DNA of 64,000 nt from an uncultured Porphyromonadaceae bacterium (GTDB taxonomy: Bacteria; Bacteroidota; Bacteroidia; Bacteroidales; Muribaculaceae), in contig UQUV01000002.1 of NCBI GenBank assembly GCA_900544305.1, forward strand, positions 72,615-136,614. Direction: 5' to 3'. The notes below the pieces were generated by a model. That model was not told the origin of the DNA and ran no database searches. It saw only the letters and a list, made by a program, of their open reading frames with translations. Below are positions 55,319 through 64,000 of the stretch, piece by piece. The translations under genes and the position numbers were made by a program. How positions within the stretch are numbered: the stretch's first letter is position 1; every line of letters starts with the position of its first letter.

Positions 55319-56374
55319 TTATAGTTTGGAAAGCTGCTTGTGCTTGATAATTTCCTGTGCGTGACGGAAATCGTCGGGCGAACCGATGTCAAGCCAAGTG
55401 CCGTTGATAGGATGATAGACCACTTTCTTACCTTCGTTGACGAGCAGTTCAATCAAGTCGGTGGCATCGAAAACGGTGTCAGCCGGAATCCTGTCGAGAT
55501 GCTCACGGCGGATTATGTAGATGCCCGCATTGGCGTAATAGTTGTAGGTCGGTTTTTCCTCCAATCCCAGCACGCGTGCTCCGTCGCAACGGAAAATGGC
55601 AAACGGCACGGACACCATATAGGGAATGGCGGCAATAGTCATGTCGGCATCCTGCTCAAGATGATACATGAACATGTCTTCGTAGCTGATAGTGGTAAGC
55701 AAGTCGGAATTCATCACCAGTACGTTGTCGGACACAAGACCGTCGACAAGTTTCACAGAGCCAATCGTTCCGAGCTTCTTCGGTTCACGCACACAACGTA
55801 CGCTGACACCGCCCACCGGCTGCGCGAAATGTTCTTCCAACTGTTCGGCCAGATAGTTGACCGTCACCGCAATATTGTCGATTCCGTTTCGGGCAAGTTC
55901 CTCCACGTTGTAGTCGATAATGCTTTTGTCGCCGATTTTCAGCAAAGGTTTCGGCGTAGTCAGCGTCAGCGGACGCAAACGCTCGCCCCTGCCCCCAGCC
56001 ATAAGCACTGCATCCAACGGAAGAATGGAATGACACTCCGAGAAGTTGAACACCTGGCGGATTTTCCCGCAACTGTCAAGACAGGGCACAAGTGTGATTT
56101 CCTGACGGCGCAGCTCGCGGACTTTCGCCAAATCAATGCTCTCCGCATCAAGGAAACGGAACGCACGGTGCATGATATCGCCCACCGCCACATCAAGACG
56201 ACTGTCGCGAATCAAAAACCGCCTTACATCGCCGTCGGTCAGCGTACCGGTCATTTTTCCCTCGGCATCAACGGCAAAAAGCACCATCGTCTGCCCCGAC
56301 AAGCCGTTGAGCTGCCTCAACGCGTCGACAAGCGAAGCCTTCTCGCTGATTATATGTTTTGCATAGTCATACAT
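55319..56374 (-). CDS. CBS-domain nucleotidyltransferase (PtmE-like)
   Basis: 351 residues. The first ~120 form a CBS pair (SLVDALRQLNGLSGQTMVL, GTLTDGDVRRFLI); from 122 it is a sugar-1-phosphate nucleotidyltransferase: VLMAGGRGERLRPLT, TPKPLLKIGDKSIIDYN, NSDLLTTISYEDMF and the late WLDIGSPDDF. This combination is that of Campylobacter PtmE, a glucosamine-1-phosphate guanylyltransferase of legionaminic acid synthesis, but similar proteins serve other sugars. A copy of the M1 repeat lies upstream. Confidence 0.85.
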   Translation of the reverse strand: MYDYAKHIISEKASLVDALRQLNGLSGQTMVLFAVDAEGKMTGTLTDGDVRRFLIRDSRLDVAVGDIMHRAFRFLDAESIDLAKVRELRRQEITLVPCLDSCGKIRQVFNFSECHSILPLDAVLMAGGRGERLRPLTLTTPKPLLKIGDKSIIDYNVEELARNGIDNIAVTVNYLAEQLEEHFAQPVGGVSVRCVREPKKLGTIGSVKLVDGLVSDNVLVMNSDLLTTISYEDMFMYHLEQDADMTIAAIPYMVSVPFAIFRCDGARVLGLEEKPTYNYYANAGIYIIRREHLDRIPADTVFDATDLIELLVNEGKKVVYHPINGTWLDIGSPDDFRHAQEIIKHKQLSKL

Positions 56375-56400
56375 CTTCTGTTCGCAATTTGTTTCTGTGT

Positions 56401-56491
56401 GTAAAGATAGTGCAAGGTGAGTGGAGAGACAAACGAAAGCCTGTTTTCAGTTTGGCTATCCCAAACCGTAGCCTATCTTATACAAAGATAG
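56401..56491 (-). repeat. Module M1, copy 4 (upstream of the PtmE-like gene)
   Basis: TAAAGATAG (56402-56410) and CAAAGATAG (56483-56491) as end repeats, AAGGTGAGTGGAGAGACAAA, GGCTATCCC and CGTAGCCTATCTT. It is in the same relation to its gene (about 27 bp from the ATG, -7-like TATCTTTA on the minus strand) as copy 1. Confidence 0.65.
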
Positions 56492-56631
56492 TGCAAGTTG
56501 TCAAAAACAGCAAACAGACAGCGGCAAATTACCCGCATCCTGAAAATGCAACAACAATTATTCACGATTGCCGGCAAAGGCTTCTGCCGTTTTTTTCCTA
56601 CTTTTGAAAACTTATCATAAAACCATACGCT

Positions 56632-58047
56632 ATGAAAACGATTTTCCACAAATGCGGCTTGATGCTTGCCGGACTGGCTCTGCCTGTCATGGCCTACGCC
56701 AACCGCCCGACAAACTTTGTCGTCATACTGATGGACGACATGGGACTGGGCGACATCGAAGCCAATGGAGCCATTGGATACTCCACTCCCAACATCAACC
56801 GCCTTCAAAGCCAGTCACTGACATTCACACGCTACTACGCCCCACAAGCTGTCAGCGGTGCATCAAGAGCCGGCCTGCTCACAGGCTGCTATCCCAATCG
56901 TATAGGAATGCACGGTGCTCCCGGACCGAACAGCGAAAGAGGCATTTCGGCAGAAGAAATGACAATTGCAGAAGTACTGAAACAAAAAGACTATCAATGT
57001 GCAGCCTTCGGGAAATGGCATCTGGGCGACCACCGTTCGTTCCTGCCGCTTCAGCACGGATTTGACGAATTCTACGGCATTCCCTACTCCAACGACATGT
57101 GGCCGAACCACCCTACGGTAAAATTCCCCGACCTGCCGCTGATTGAAGGAAACGACATCGTGGAATACAATCCCGACCAGACACAATTCACAAAAAATTT
57201 CACACAACGTGCCGTGAATTTCATAAAAACAAACCGAAACCGTCCGTTCTTTGTCTATCTTGCCCACCCAATGCCACATGTCCCGCTGTTCGTGTCCGAC
57301 GATTTTAAAGGAAAAAGCGAACAAGGTCTGTACGGCGATGTCATGATGGAAATTGACTGGAGTATCGGCACCATTTTTGACACACTGAAAGAGCTGAAAC
57401 TCGATGACAACACCGTAATTGTCGTAACATCGGACAACGGTCCGTGGCTCAACTATGGAAACCATGCCGGCAATACCGCCGGACTTCGTGAAGGCAAGGG
57501 AGTCAGTTTCGAGGGTGGACAACGTGTACCCTGCATCGTCTACTGGAAAGGACATACACCGGAAGGCGGCATTTGCCACCAGATGGTATCGGGCATCGAC
57601 CTCCTTGCCACATTTGCCGACATTGCCGACGCACCGATGCCTCCGTTGAAAACCGACGGTGTCAGTCTGGTTCCCTATCTGAACGGTGACTATTCGAAGA
57701 ACCTGCGGACACACTTTGCCTACTACTATCGTGCCAATGATCTTGAGGCCGTCACCGACGGACATTATAAGCTCATCTACCCACACAAACACCGTACCTA
57801 CGAAGGATTTGAGCCTGGAAACGACGGCAAACCGGGGAAAGTGGACGAATGGCACCAGCTCACGGACACACTACTCTACGATCTGCGCCGTGACCCGGGA
57901 GAACGCTATAACATCATCCGCCAATACCCGGAAGTGGTAAAACGCCTCAACCAATATGCCGACAGTGTTAAAGCCGACCTCGGCGACAATCTCAGCAGGA
58001 CTGCAGGAAAAGGCTGCCGACAACCGGGACAAAGACCACAGAAATAA
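56632..58047 (+). CDS. Secreted sulfatase, Ser-type active site
   Basis: 471 residues. Signal peptide GLMLAGLALPVMAYA. Metal ligands D35 and D36 (VILMDDMGLGD); sulfatase signature S75-G-A-S-R79 (consensus C/S-x-P/A-x-R, here Ser with Ala at the third place), followed by AGLLTG. VVTSDNGPWLNYGNHAG holds the other metal ligands. Ser-type enzymes need an anaerobic sulfatase-maturing radical-SAM enzyme (anSME) to form formylglycine; none is in the window. Convergent with the second SusD gene. Confidence 0.93.
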   Translation: MKTIFHKCGLMLAGLALPVMAYANRPTNFVVILMDDMGLGDIEANGAIGYSTPNINRLQSQSLTFTRYYAPQAVSGASRAGLLTGCYPNRIGMHGAPGPNSERGISAEEMTIAEVLKQKDYQCAAFGKWHLGDHRSFLPLQHGFDEFYGIPYSNDMWPNHPTVKFPDLPLIEGNDIVEYNPDQTQFTKNFTQRAVNFIKTNRNRPFFVYLAHPMPHVPLFVSDDFKGKSEQGLYGDVMMEIDWSIGTIFDTLKELKLDDNTVIVVTSDNGPWLNYGNHAGNTAGLREGKGVSFEGGQRVPCIVYWKGHTPEGGICHQMVSGIDLLATFADIADAPMPPLKTDGVSLVPYLNGDYSKNLRTHFAYYYRANDLEAVTDGHYKLIYPHKHRTYEGFEPGNDGKPGKVDEWHQLTDTLLYDLRRDPGERYNIIRQYPEVVKRLNQYADSVKADLGDNLSRTAGKGCRQPGQRPQK

Positions 58048-58072
58048 ACAACCCTTCACAACTACTGTAAAA

Positions 58073-58110
58073 ACAAGACGAGCCGCATCTCCTCGATGCG
58101 GCTCGCTTGT
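58073..58110. terminator. Bidirectional terminator between sulfatase and susD-like gene
   Basis: CGAGCCGCATC pairs with GATGCGGCTCG, extended by ACAAG/CTTGT across a one-base bulge; loop TCCTC. Confidence 0.75.
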
Positions 58111-58136
58111 TAATGAGTGAAAATTCTATATTCACA

Positions 58137-59879
58137 CTATTCTTCCCAACCCGGGTTTTGTCCAAGATTCTTATTCAAATTAATCTGGCCACTTGGAATA
58201 GGATACCAATAGTGTTTATATTCATAAGTACGTGTACGGCCCATATAACCGTCAATATATCCATCCTTCACAGTAATGTCAGGATTTGAAGCAGCTTCTG
58301 GGTCATTAGCAACATTCGCACCGAAAGTGATGTCCTTGTTGACAGAAGAGTCCAACTTGTCAAGCTGATGCCAACGAATCAAGTCCCAATAACGGAAATC
58401 ATTGTCAAACATCAATTCACAACGACGTTCACGACGGATTTCGAAAATCAACGGGGAAACGTTCATATCATTGTCGCCCATATCCTCAACAGTAGTTTTG
58501 ATAATCGGTAGACCTGCACGTTGTTTCAGCTTGTTGATGGAATTGTTCAAATCTTCATCCGTAATCGAACCTTGACCCATATCTGCCAATTCGGCTTTAG
58601 CTTCGGCAAAGTTCAAATAGATGACAGACAGCCAATACAACGGAGCAGAAGTATAGTTCTTTCCACCTGTTACACGATAAGTTGACTCAATGTTCACATT
58701 ATCATATTTCGATACAGTGTAACCTGAAGAAGAAACCATTGCACTACCACCGTTCAAACGAGGCCATTCACGTTTTGAGTAACAAACAATACTATCAATA
58801 GTAGCAGCCAAACGTTTGTCGCGAACATCCAACAACGCCTTAATGTTCAAATGTTCCTTCATATCAGTTGTTGAAACTTTCAACACACCTGCATCAGAAT
58901 TGTCATAAGTAGTGTTTGCCTTTGTTTTTCCATCAAGGAACAGATAAGAATCAAACGCATCTTTTGTCATACCGCTAATCGGTGTTGACATACAAGTGAA
59001 GTTAATCAATGAGTGTCCAAACAAGTCTTTCTTATACTCCTTATAGAAGATCACTTCCGGGTTGCCGGCAAGTGTTTCTGAATTATAGATTGACTGATAG
59101 GATTCGCACAATGAATAATCAGGCATAATTTGTTCACAGGCTTTGACACACAAGTCAAGGAAACGTTTTGCACCGTCTAAGTCAGCTGCTTTCTGATGAT
59201 CGGCTTCAGAACGATATTTACGATATGTTCCTTCCCACAAGGCTATATGAGATGTCATGGCATATGCCAAATCACGCGACCATGTTGTCTGAGATTTTTC
59301 ATCCAACACATTATTGCAGGCAAATTCCAGATCTTCGTAAACATAGTCCATAATCTCATCACGATCTGTTCTTTCAGCATAAAGAACCGGGTCGTCAATA
59401 TCAGGTACATGATCCAACCATGGGCAATCACCAAATTTCCTAACAAGGTCCCAATATTGCCAAGCACGCATTAAACGGGCAACTCCCAACCAATGTTTTT
59501 TAGTAGTTTCTTCCATAGTTGTGGAAGGAGAATTAAGGGCCTCAATCATCGCATTGGCACGACGGATTTCATCCCATGTGTCAGCCCAGTCAGCACTTTC
59601 AGCCGGAACATTCACAAATTTCCAGTTTTGATAACTTGCACCAATCTGGTCGTCTGACAAATATTTGAAATAATAGTCTCCAGAGCCACCGCCATTTCCA
59701 TAACCCGTAAACAGATTGTAGAATGAAGCGGCATAACCTTCCACACTTGATGGATTGTTCCAGAACAACGGATTGTTGGTAAATTTATCCAAAGGCTCTT
59801 TTTCCAGCATATCCGTACAGCTTATAAAAGATGTAGAGCCAAGGAGTAGCAAACTATATAATAATGTTTTCTTTTTCAT
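58137..59879 (-). CDS. SusD/RagB-family outer-membrane lipoprotein
   Basis: 580 residues. Lipoprotein signal LLYSLLLLGSTSFISCTDM. RagB/SusD features: KHWLGVARLMRAWQYWDLVRKFGDCPW, YLNFAEAKAEL and the C-terminal IRRERRCELMFDNDFRYWDLIRW. Binds glycan at the surface. Partner SusC is encoded 12 bp upstream. No sulfatase or hydrolase is co-directional; the sulfatase is convergent. Confidence 0.95.
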   Translation of the reverse strand: MKKKTLLYSLLLLGSTSFISCTDMLEKEPLDKFTNNPLFWNNPSSVEGYAASFYNLFTGYGNGGGSGDYYFKYLSDDQIGASYQNWKFVNVPAESADWADTWDEIRRANAMIEALNSPSTTMEETTKKHWLGVARLMRAWQYWDLVRKFGDCPWLDHVPDIDDPVLYAERTDRDEIMDYVYEDLEFACNNVLDEKSQTTWSRDLAYAMTSHIALWEGTYRKYRSEADHQKAADLDGAKRFLDLCVKACEQIMPDYSLCESYQSIYNSETLAGNPEVIFYKEYKKDLFGHSLINFTCMSTPISGMTKDAFDSYLFLDGKTKANTTYDNSDAGVLKVSTTDMKEHLNIKALLDVRDKRLAATIDSIVCYSKREWPRLNGGSAMVSSSGYTVSKYDNVNIESTYRVTGGKNYTSAPLYWLSVIYLNFAEAKAELADMGQGSITDEDLNNSINKLKQRAGLPIIKTTVEDMGDNDMNVSPLIFEIRRERRCELMFDNDFRYWDLIRWHQLDKLDSSVNKDITFGANVANDPEAASNPDITVKDGYIDGYMGRTRTYEYKHYWYPIPSGQINLNKNLGQNPGWEE

Positions 59880-59891
59880 AGCAATAAATTT

Positions 59892-62800
59892 TTAGAAAGA
59901 TACTTGCAAACCACAAGAAATAGTACGCATCATCGGAGCAACACGTCCCCAAGTTCCATTTGAATGACCGCTTACTTCACTGTCGTCAATTTCAGGGTCA
60001 ACCGGAACATAACTGTTGTTAATCAATTCACAAAGGTTTTCAGCTGTGAAATAAACACGCAGTTTTTGGATATACCATTTCTTTGTCAAATTCTGAGGCA
60101 ATGTATAGCCGACAGTCAAGTTCTTGAAACGCAAGTATGAACGGTCAATCAAATATTTAGACTGCGGATAGAAGTTGTTCGCCCCGTCAGCAATACCGGA
60201 AACTGTACCACCTGAGATATTACCCGGGAACACTCTCGGATAGAAAGCATCTGTATTATCTTCACTCCAATAATCCAACTGATGAGCATAAATACCGTCA
60301 GCACCACGAGAGAAAGGAATAGCAAATGCACCTGTTGACCACTGATCCCATTTGCCTACGCCTTGGAAATACATGTCAAGGTCAAAACCTTTCCAAGCAC
60401 CACCTAAACGGAAACCGTATTGGAAACGTGGAGTCGAGTTACCGATAACCTTCAAGTCACCCATATCGTCCTTTGTACCTTGACCGCCGCTAATAACGCC
60501 GTCGCCGTTCAAATCCTTATATTTCACGTCGCCAGGACCATAAATAAAGTTACCGCTACCGACAAGTTTGTCCTGATTGGCTACACCTTCCGCATACCCC
60601 GTACGATTGCCTTCTGCATCGTAAACGAAGTCATCTTTTGTAAAGAATCTGTCTGTTTCGAAACCGTAGATATCACCGTAAACCTTACCAGTGAAATATT
60701 CGCTCAAAATATTTTTCGGGTTATTCCATTTTGTTACGACAGTCTTGAAATCACTTACATTACCGTTTACATATACTTCTACATCACCAAAACGATGATT
60801 CCAGCCAAGATTCAATTCCCAACCGCGAGTGCGGAGAGAACCGGCATTTGTATAAGGTTCTGTTGTACCCAATACATCAGGAAGGACCTGACCAGGAGCC
60901 AACATGTCAAGAGTATTACGCTGATACCAGTCAAAACCGATATTCACTTCATTGTTGAACAAACCAAGATCAAGACCAATGTCAAGCGTACGGATACGTT
61001 CCCAAGTCAAAGTACTTGAAACAAGTTTTGGAGTATCATACATTGTCATCTTGTCACCGTTAGCAGTCAGCCAATAAACATAATCGGAATCCAACATATC
61101 AATTGTAGACACAAACATATCATCACCGACAGCTTCATTACCGATTTCACCGAATGAAGCACGCAACTTACCGTTGCTGATAACATCGGTCAACGGTTCG
61201 AAGTATTTTTCCTGACTGAAACGATAACCAAGTGAAGCTGATGGGAAGAATCCCCAACGGCTGTGTGACGGGAAACGGGAAGAACCGTCCAAACGACCGT
61301 TCAATTCAAGCAACCAGATTTCATTCCAGTTATAGTTGATACGTCCGAAATAGCCTGCACTTGCATTGTGGTTATGGCTACCTTCTACATAATATTGTCC
61401 GTTAGCCAAATTGAATTCAGGAAGATCCGGATTCAACAAATTTTTACGCTGTGACAAATGCGAAAGATTTTCTTCGCCTTCAGCATTACCACCTAACATG
61501 AAATTAAAATTATGCTTCTGATTGATAGAAAGTTCATAGTTAGCATAAACGTTCAATGCATATGAAGTTTTCTTTGTACTTTGTTGAATCAAATATGAAT
61601 CAGATGCAATATACATAGGTTCGGCGATTGAACCCCAAGAGTTGTATGCATAAACCGGCAGACCTGCTCTGTCTTGCAAACGGTTTCTAACGTTATATGT
61701 GTAGTCAGCATTCAAAGTCAGACCCTTTGTCAAATTTGCTTTGATAAAACCGGTTAAGCGAACAAAATTCGTACTTGTCTCATTGTCACCCGCCTGTTTC
61801 AAATAGCTGACAGTATTTCTTAAGTCAGTTCCATTAATCGTACCAAGAGGTTCAAAGAAGCTACCCCAACGCCACAGATACTGATACGGAGTTCTGCGAG
61901 TTTCAGGTTGTGTATATGTTCTATCAGAGAACGAAAAACGTCCGCCAACTTGCAACCAATCAGTAACATTCGAAGAAATGTTTGCGCTGACATTGTAGCG
62001 TTTCAGCTTATCGGTATTGAATTCAAATACACCTTCTTTGCTGGCATATCCGACAGACAAATAATATGTTGTTCGACCGCTTGTACCATTGATATTCACA
62101 TTATGAGTTTGTGAAGGTGCCCAATCCTGGAACAAAATGTCCTCCACATCCCAGTCAGCATAATACAATGTTTTACCGGTAGCTGCATCATATAGGTAGT
62201 CACCGACATTGTTATCATCAACATACGGACGCATCTCACGATAACCGGCCTTTTTACCTCCATTCTGTTGCTGCCATTTCTGTGCATAAGGCAACAATTC
62301 CTTTAAGTTCATACCGAACAGTACCGGTAATTCCTTATTTCGGTCAAAGGCATCAATCAAAGCTTCAATCTGAGAAGGAGCATCGGAATATTCAGGCAAA
62401 ATTGTTGGAGTACTCCATGCGAAATTGTTCGTATAGTTTACTGCAATCTTTTCTGTTTTAGAACCGCCCTTTGTTGTAATCAAAATCACACCGAAAGCAG
62501 CCCGAGAACCGTAAATAGATGTAGATGCAGCATCTTTCAGAACTGAAACAGAAGCGATATCCTGCGGATTGACCATTGAGAGGTCATCAATAGGTACACC
62601 ATCGACTATAATCAACGGGTCACTCTTTTCGCTATTACTCAATGTTCCGACACCACGAATTGAAATGGACGGCTGGGCATCAATTCCACCCTGAGTATTC
62701 AGAATTGTCAAACCAGGAACAACTCCCTGCAAAGCCTTGGCGACATCCATCTCCGGTCTTCCTTCCAAAGCCTTGTCCACATCTACGACAGACACAGCAC

Positions 62801-63227
62801 CTGTCAAATTCGCTTTTTTCTGTTGACCGTAACCTACAACGACTACTTCATCAAGAAGGGCATTGTCTTCCTTCAATACCACATCCATACTTGAAGTTGC
62901 CTTCAGCGTTTGTGTACCATATCCAAGATATGAAACAACAATTGTCGCACCAGGAGCAACTTTCAAAGTGAATTTACCGTCAAGGTCCGTTACGATACCA
63001 CGAGTGGTACCTTTCTCCATCACGTTAGCGCCAATAATCGGATTACCGTTGGCATCCTTCACAACACCCGAAATAGTGTTGGTGGCCTTTGACGCTGCTA
63101 CTACTTGCGGAACCGGAGCTGCCTGAGAGCTGAAGCCGCCCGCGCCGCACAACATACACATCGCAACTGATGCAGTCGCAATTAATCTACGATTCTTCGT
63201 AAATTTTCGTCCAGCAAATTTGTCCAT
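59892..63227 (-). CDS. SusC/RagA-family TonB-dependent transporter
   Basis: 1111 residues. N-terminal signal region ending GGFSSQA, then a carboxypeptidase-like domain (NTISGVVKDANGNPIIGANVM...GKFTLKVAPGATIVVSYLGY), the LLDEVVVVGYGQQ signature, plug (SIRGVGTLSNSEKSDPLIIVDGVPI) and barrel to the terminal MMRTISCGLQVSF. Imports glycan with the SusD above. The IS element begins less than 80 bp upstream of its ATG. Confidence 0.96.
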   Translation of the reverse strand: MDKFAGRKFTKNRRLIATASVAMCMLCGAGGFSSQAAPVPQVVAASKATNTISGVVKDANGNPIIGANVMEKGTTRGIVTDLDGKFTLKVAPGATIVVSYLGYGTQTLKATSSMDVVLKEDNALLDEVVVVGYGQQKKANLTGAVSVVDVDKALEGRPEMDVAKALQGVVPGLTILNTQGGIDAQPSISIRGVGTLSNSEKSDPLIIVDGVPIDDLSMVNPQDIASVSVLKDAASTSIYGSRAAFGVILITTKGGSKTEKIAVNYTNNFAWSTPTILPEYSDAPSQIEALIDAFDRNKELPVLFGMNLKELLPYAQKWQQQNGGKKAGYREMRPYVDDNNVGDYLYDAATGKTLYYADWDVEDILFQDWAPSQTHNVNINGTSGRTTYYLSVGYASKEGVFEFNTDKLKRYNVSANISSNVTDWLQVGGRFSFSDRTYTQPETRRTPYQYLWRWGSFFEPLGTINGTDLRNTVSYLKQAGDNETSTNFVRLTGFIKANLTKGLTLNADYTYNVRNRLQDRAGLPVYAYNSWGSIAEPMYIASDSYLIQQSTKKTSYALNVYANYELSINQKHNFNFMLGGNAEGEENLSHLSQRKNLLNPDLPEFNLANGQYYVEGSHNHNASAGYFGRINYNWNEIWLLELNGRLDGSSRFPSHSRWGFFPSASLGYRFSQEKYFEPLTDVISNGKLRASFGEIGNEAVGDDMFVSTIDMLDSDYVYWLTANGDKMTMYDTPKLVSSTLTWERIRTLDIGLDLGLFNNEVNIGFDWYQRNTLDMLAPGQVLPDVLGTTEPYTNAGSLRTRGWELNLGWNHRFGDVEVYVNGNVSDFKTVVTKWNNPKNILSEYFTGKVYGDIYGFETDRFFTKDDFVYDAEGNRTGYAEGVANQDKLVGSGNFIYGPGDVKYKDLNGDGVISGGQGTKDDMGDLKVIGNSTPRFQYGFRLGGAWKGFDLDMYFQGVGKWDQWSTGAFAIPFSRGADGIYAHQLDYWSEDNTDAFYPRVFPGNISGGTVSGIADGANNFYPQSKYLIDRSYLRFKNLTVGYTLPQNLTKKWYIQKLRVYFTAENLCELINNSYVPVDPEIDDSEVSGHSNGTWGRVAPMMRTISCGLQVSF

Positions 63228-63416
63228 ATTAAATTTAAGATTAAAACCTCCGCTTTTATGTTAAGGTTTGTTTTAATATTTGTTTCACTACGAAATTACA
63301 TTAGTGTCCACTAAAAAATCATAGAAGTTCTTTGAAATTATTGAAATTCAATTTGTTATATGCAATTATAGATTCCCGAGACTTGAATTTAACTTTGCGG
63401 TCAAAATCAGACCGTT
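63228..63416. other. Intergenic region with IS left-end candidate and possible susC -7 box
   Basis: A minus-strand -7-like TAATTTCG lies at 63291-63298 for the SusC gene. Immediately beyond it ATTAGTGTCCACTAAAAAAT (about 63299-63318) is a candidate left terminal repeat of the IS4-family element. TAACTTTG at 63390-63397 may be the -7 box of the transposase gene. No gene is seen here. Confidence 0.45.
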
Positions 63417-64000
63417 ATGTTTAAAGACGAGTACGTTTTCTCTCAATTAGTTAAATTCCTTGATTACGAGAAATTCAAATACATTGTGAAGAAATACAAT
63501 GGCAACAAGTATATCAAAAGCTATACCTGTTGGAATCAGTTGCTTACGATGATGTTCGGTCAGCTATCCAATCGGGAGAGCCTCCGGGATCTGGTTGTGG
63601 CTATGGAAGCACACGCTGGGAAACTCTACCATCTCGGAATCGGGAAATCTGTAACACGAAGCAATCTCAGTAAAGCTAATGAGCAACGTGATTACCGTAT
63701 TTTCGAGGAGTATGCAACATTCATGATTGCCGAGGCCCGCAAGCGTAGAATCAATAAAATATTCGAACTTGACGGTCATGTTTACGCATTTGACTCTACA
63801 ACGGTTGATTTGTGCCTGTCGGTGTTTGAATGGGCCAGATTTCGCAAACACAAAGGCGGAATAAAGTTGCATACGCTCTATGATGTTGAAGCGGAAGTAC
63901 CTGCATTTGTGCATATTACACCTGCCAACATTCACGATTCAAAGGCTATGCCTGAGATACCATACGAATCTGGAGCGCACTACATATTCGACCGCGGATA
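63299..64000 (+). mobile_element. IS4-family insertion sequence (left part)
   Basis: The transposase gene with ~115 bp of preceding sequence starting at a TTAGTGTCCACTAA-type repeat. The right boundary is outside the window, so extent and terminal repeats are provisional. Confidence 0.6.
63417..64000 (+). CDS. IS4-family transposase, 3' truncated by the window end
   Basis: At least 194 codons from ATG 63417 with no stop before base 64000. The N-terminus (MFKDEYVFSQLVKFLDYEKF, SYTCWNQLLTMMFGQLSNRESL) is DUF4372; it is followed by the DDE_Tnp_1 core: YAFDSTTVDLCLSVFEWARF (first catalytic Asp) and YIFDRGY (second Asp) at the edge. The catalytic Glu would be beyond the window. A right end and target duplication cannot be checked. 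Confidence 0.92.
   Translation, partial: MFKDEYVFSQLVKFLDYEKFKYIVKKYNGNKYIKSYTCWNQLLTMMFGQLSNRESLRDLVVAMEAHAGKLYHLGIGKSVTRSNLSKANEQRDYRIFEEYATFMIAEARKRRINKIFELDGHVYAFDSTTVDLCLSVFEWARFRKHKGGIKLHTLYDVEAEVPAFVHITPANIHDSKAMPEIPYESGAHYIFDRG

Overview
The window is chromosomal DNA of a Bacteroidales bacterium, probably gut or oral. The evidence is two SusC/SusD pairs, C-terminal type IX secretion (T9SS) sorting domains, Bacteroidetes-type promoters (TTTG, about 19 bp, TAnnTTTG), few clear Shine-Dalgarno sites, LptC/LptE/CoaX/SecG/KdtA orthologues in Bacteroidetes-like arrangements, and a mosaic of housekeeping genes with polysaccharide-utilisation-like loci. I cannot fix the genus from sequence alone.

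Layout. 1-2111: 3' part of a secreted phosphodiester glycosidase with a T9SS tail. 2336-3873: two overlapping radical-SAM genes resembling the 'radical SAM mobile pair'. 3876-8724 (minus): coaX, an outer-membrane beta-barrel, lptC, a CorC/HlyC-type CBS protein and an AraC regulator as one run. 8831-10265 (minus): trmD, a DivIC/FtsB-like protein and a small membrane protein. 10487-11656: iron alcohol dehydrogenase. 11980-14913 (minus): a sigma-54-type activator, lptE, a TPR-like protein and secG. 15145-27514 (minus): a glycan-acquisition-like locus of SusC, SusD, two surface lipoproteins, a GHL10-type glycosidase and a T9SS cargo protein. 28045-28126: tRNA-Leu(UAG). 28292-31731: PAP2 phosphatase, crcB, a Dph6-like ATPase, a DUF2284 protein and class II aldolase. 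31991-34961: ZIP transporter, CDF transporter, queF and queC. 35030-39384: nagB, a NagB-like/PIG-L fusion, hpt and adk. 39628-42742: flavodoxin-like protein and a K+-dependent membrane pyrophosphatase. 43275-46786: a neuC-neuA-sialidase cluster. 46934-48806: a Fic protein and an orphan gene. 48963-51276: a TonB-dependent receptor broken by a single-base frameshift. 51526-56374 (minus): kdtA, gltX, surE and a CBS-nucleotidyltransferase. 56632-63227: a sulfatase convergent with a second SusD/SusC pair. 63417-64000: an IS4-family transposase that runs off the end.

Themes. Amino-sugar and nonulosonate metabolism recurs: NagB, the NagB/PIG-L fusion, NeuC, NeuA, sialidase, KdtA and the CBS-nucleotidyltransferase. 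Envelope biogenesis is the second theme (LptC, LptE, KdtA, SecG, FtsB-like). The observations I rate highest are: a family of directional, promoter-bearing intergenic repeats with an associated hairpin element (40261-40430, 42931-43245, 56401-56491); a conserved-looking fusion whose NagB half has lost three catalytic residues; five 11-bp tandem repeats inside the Fic gene that could switch its C-terminus by frameshift; and the IS element abutting the second susC promoter region.
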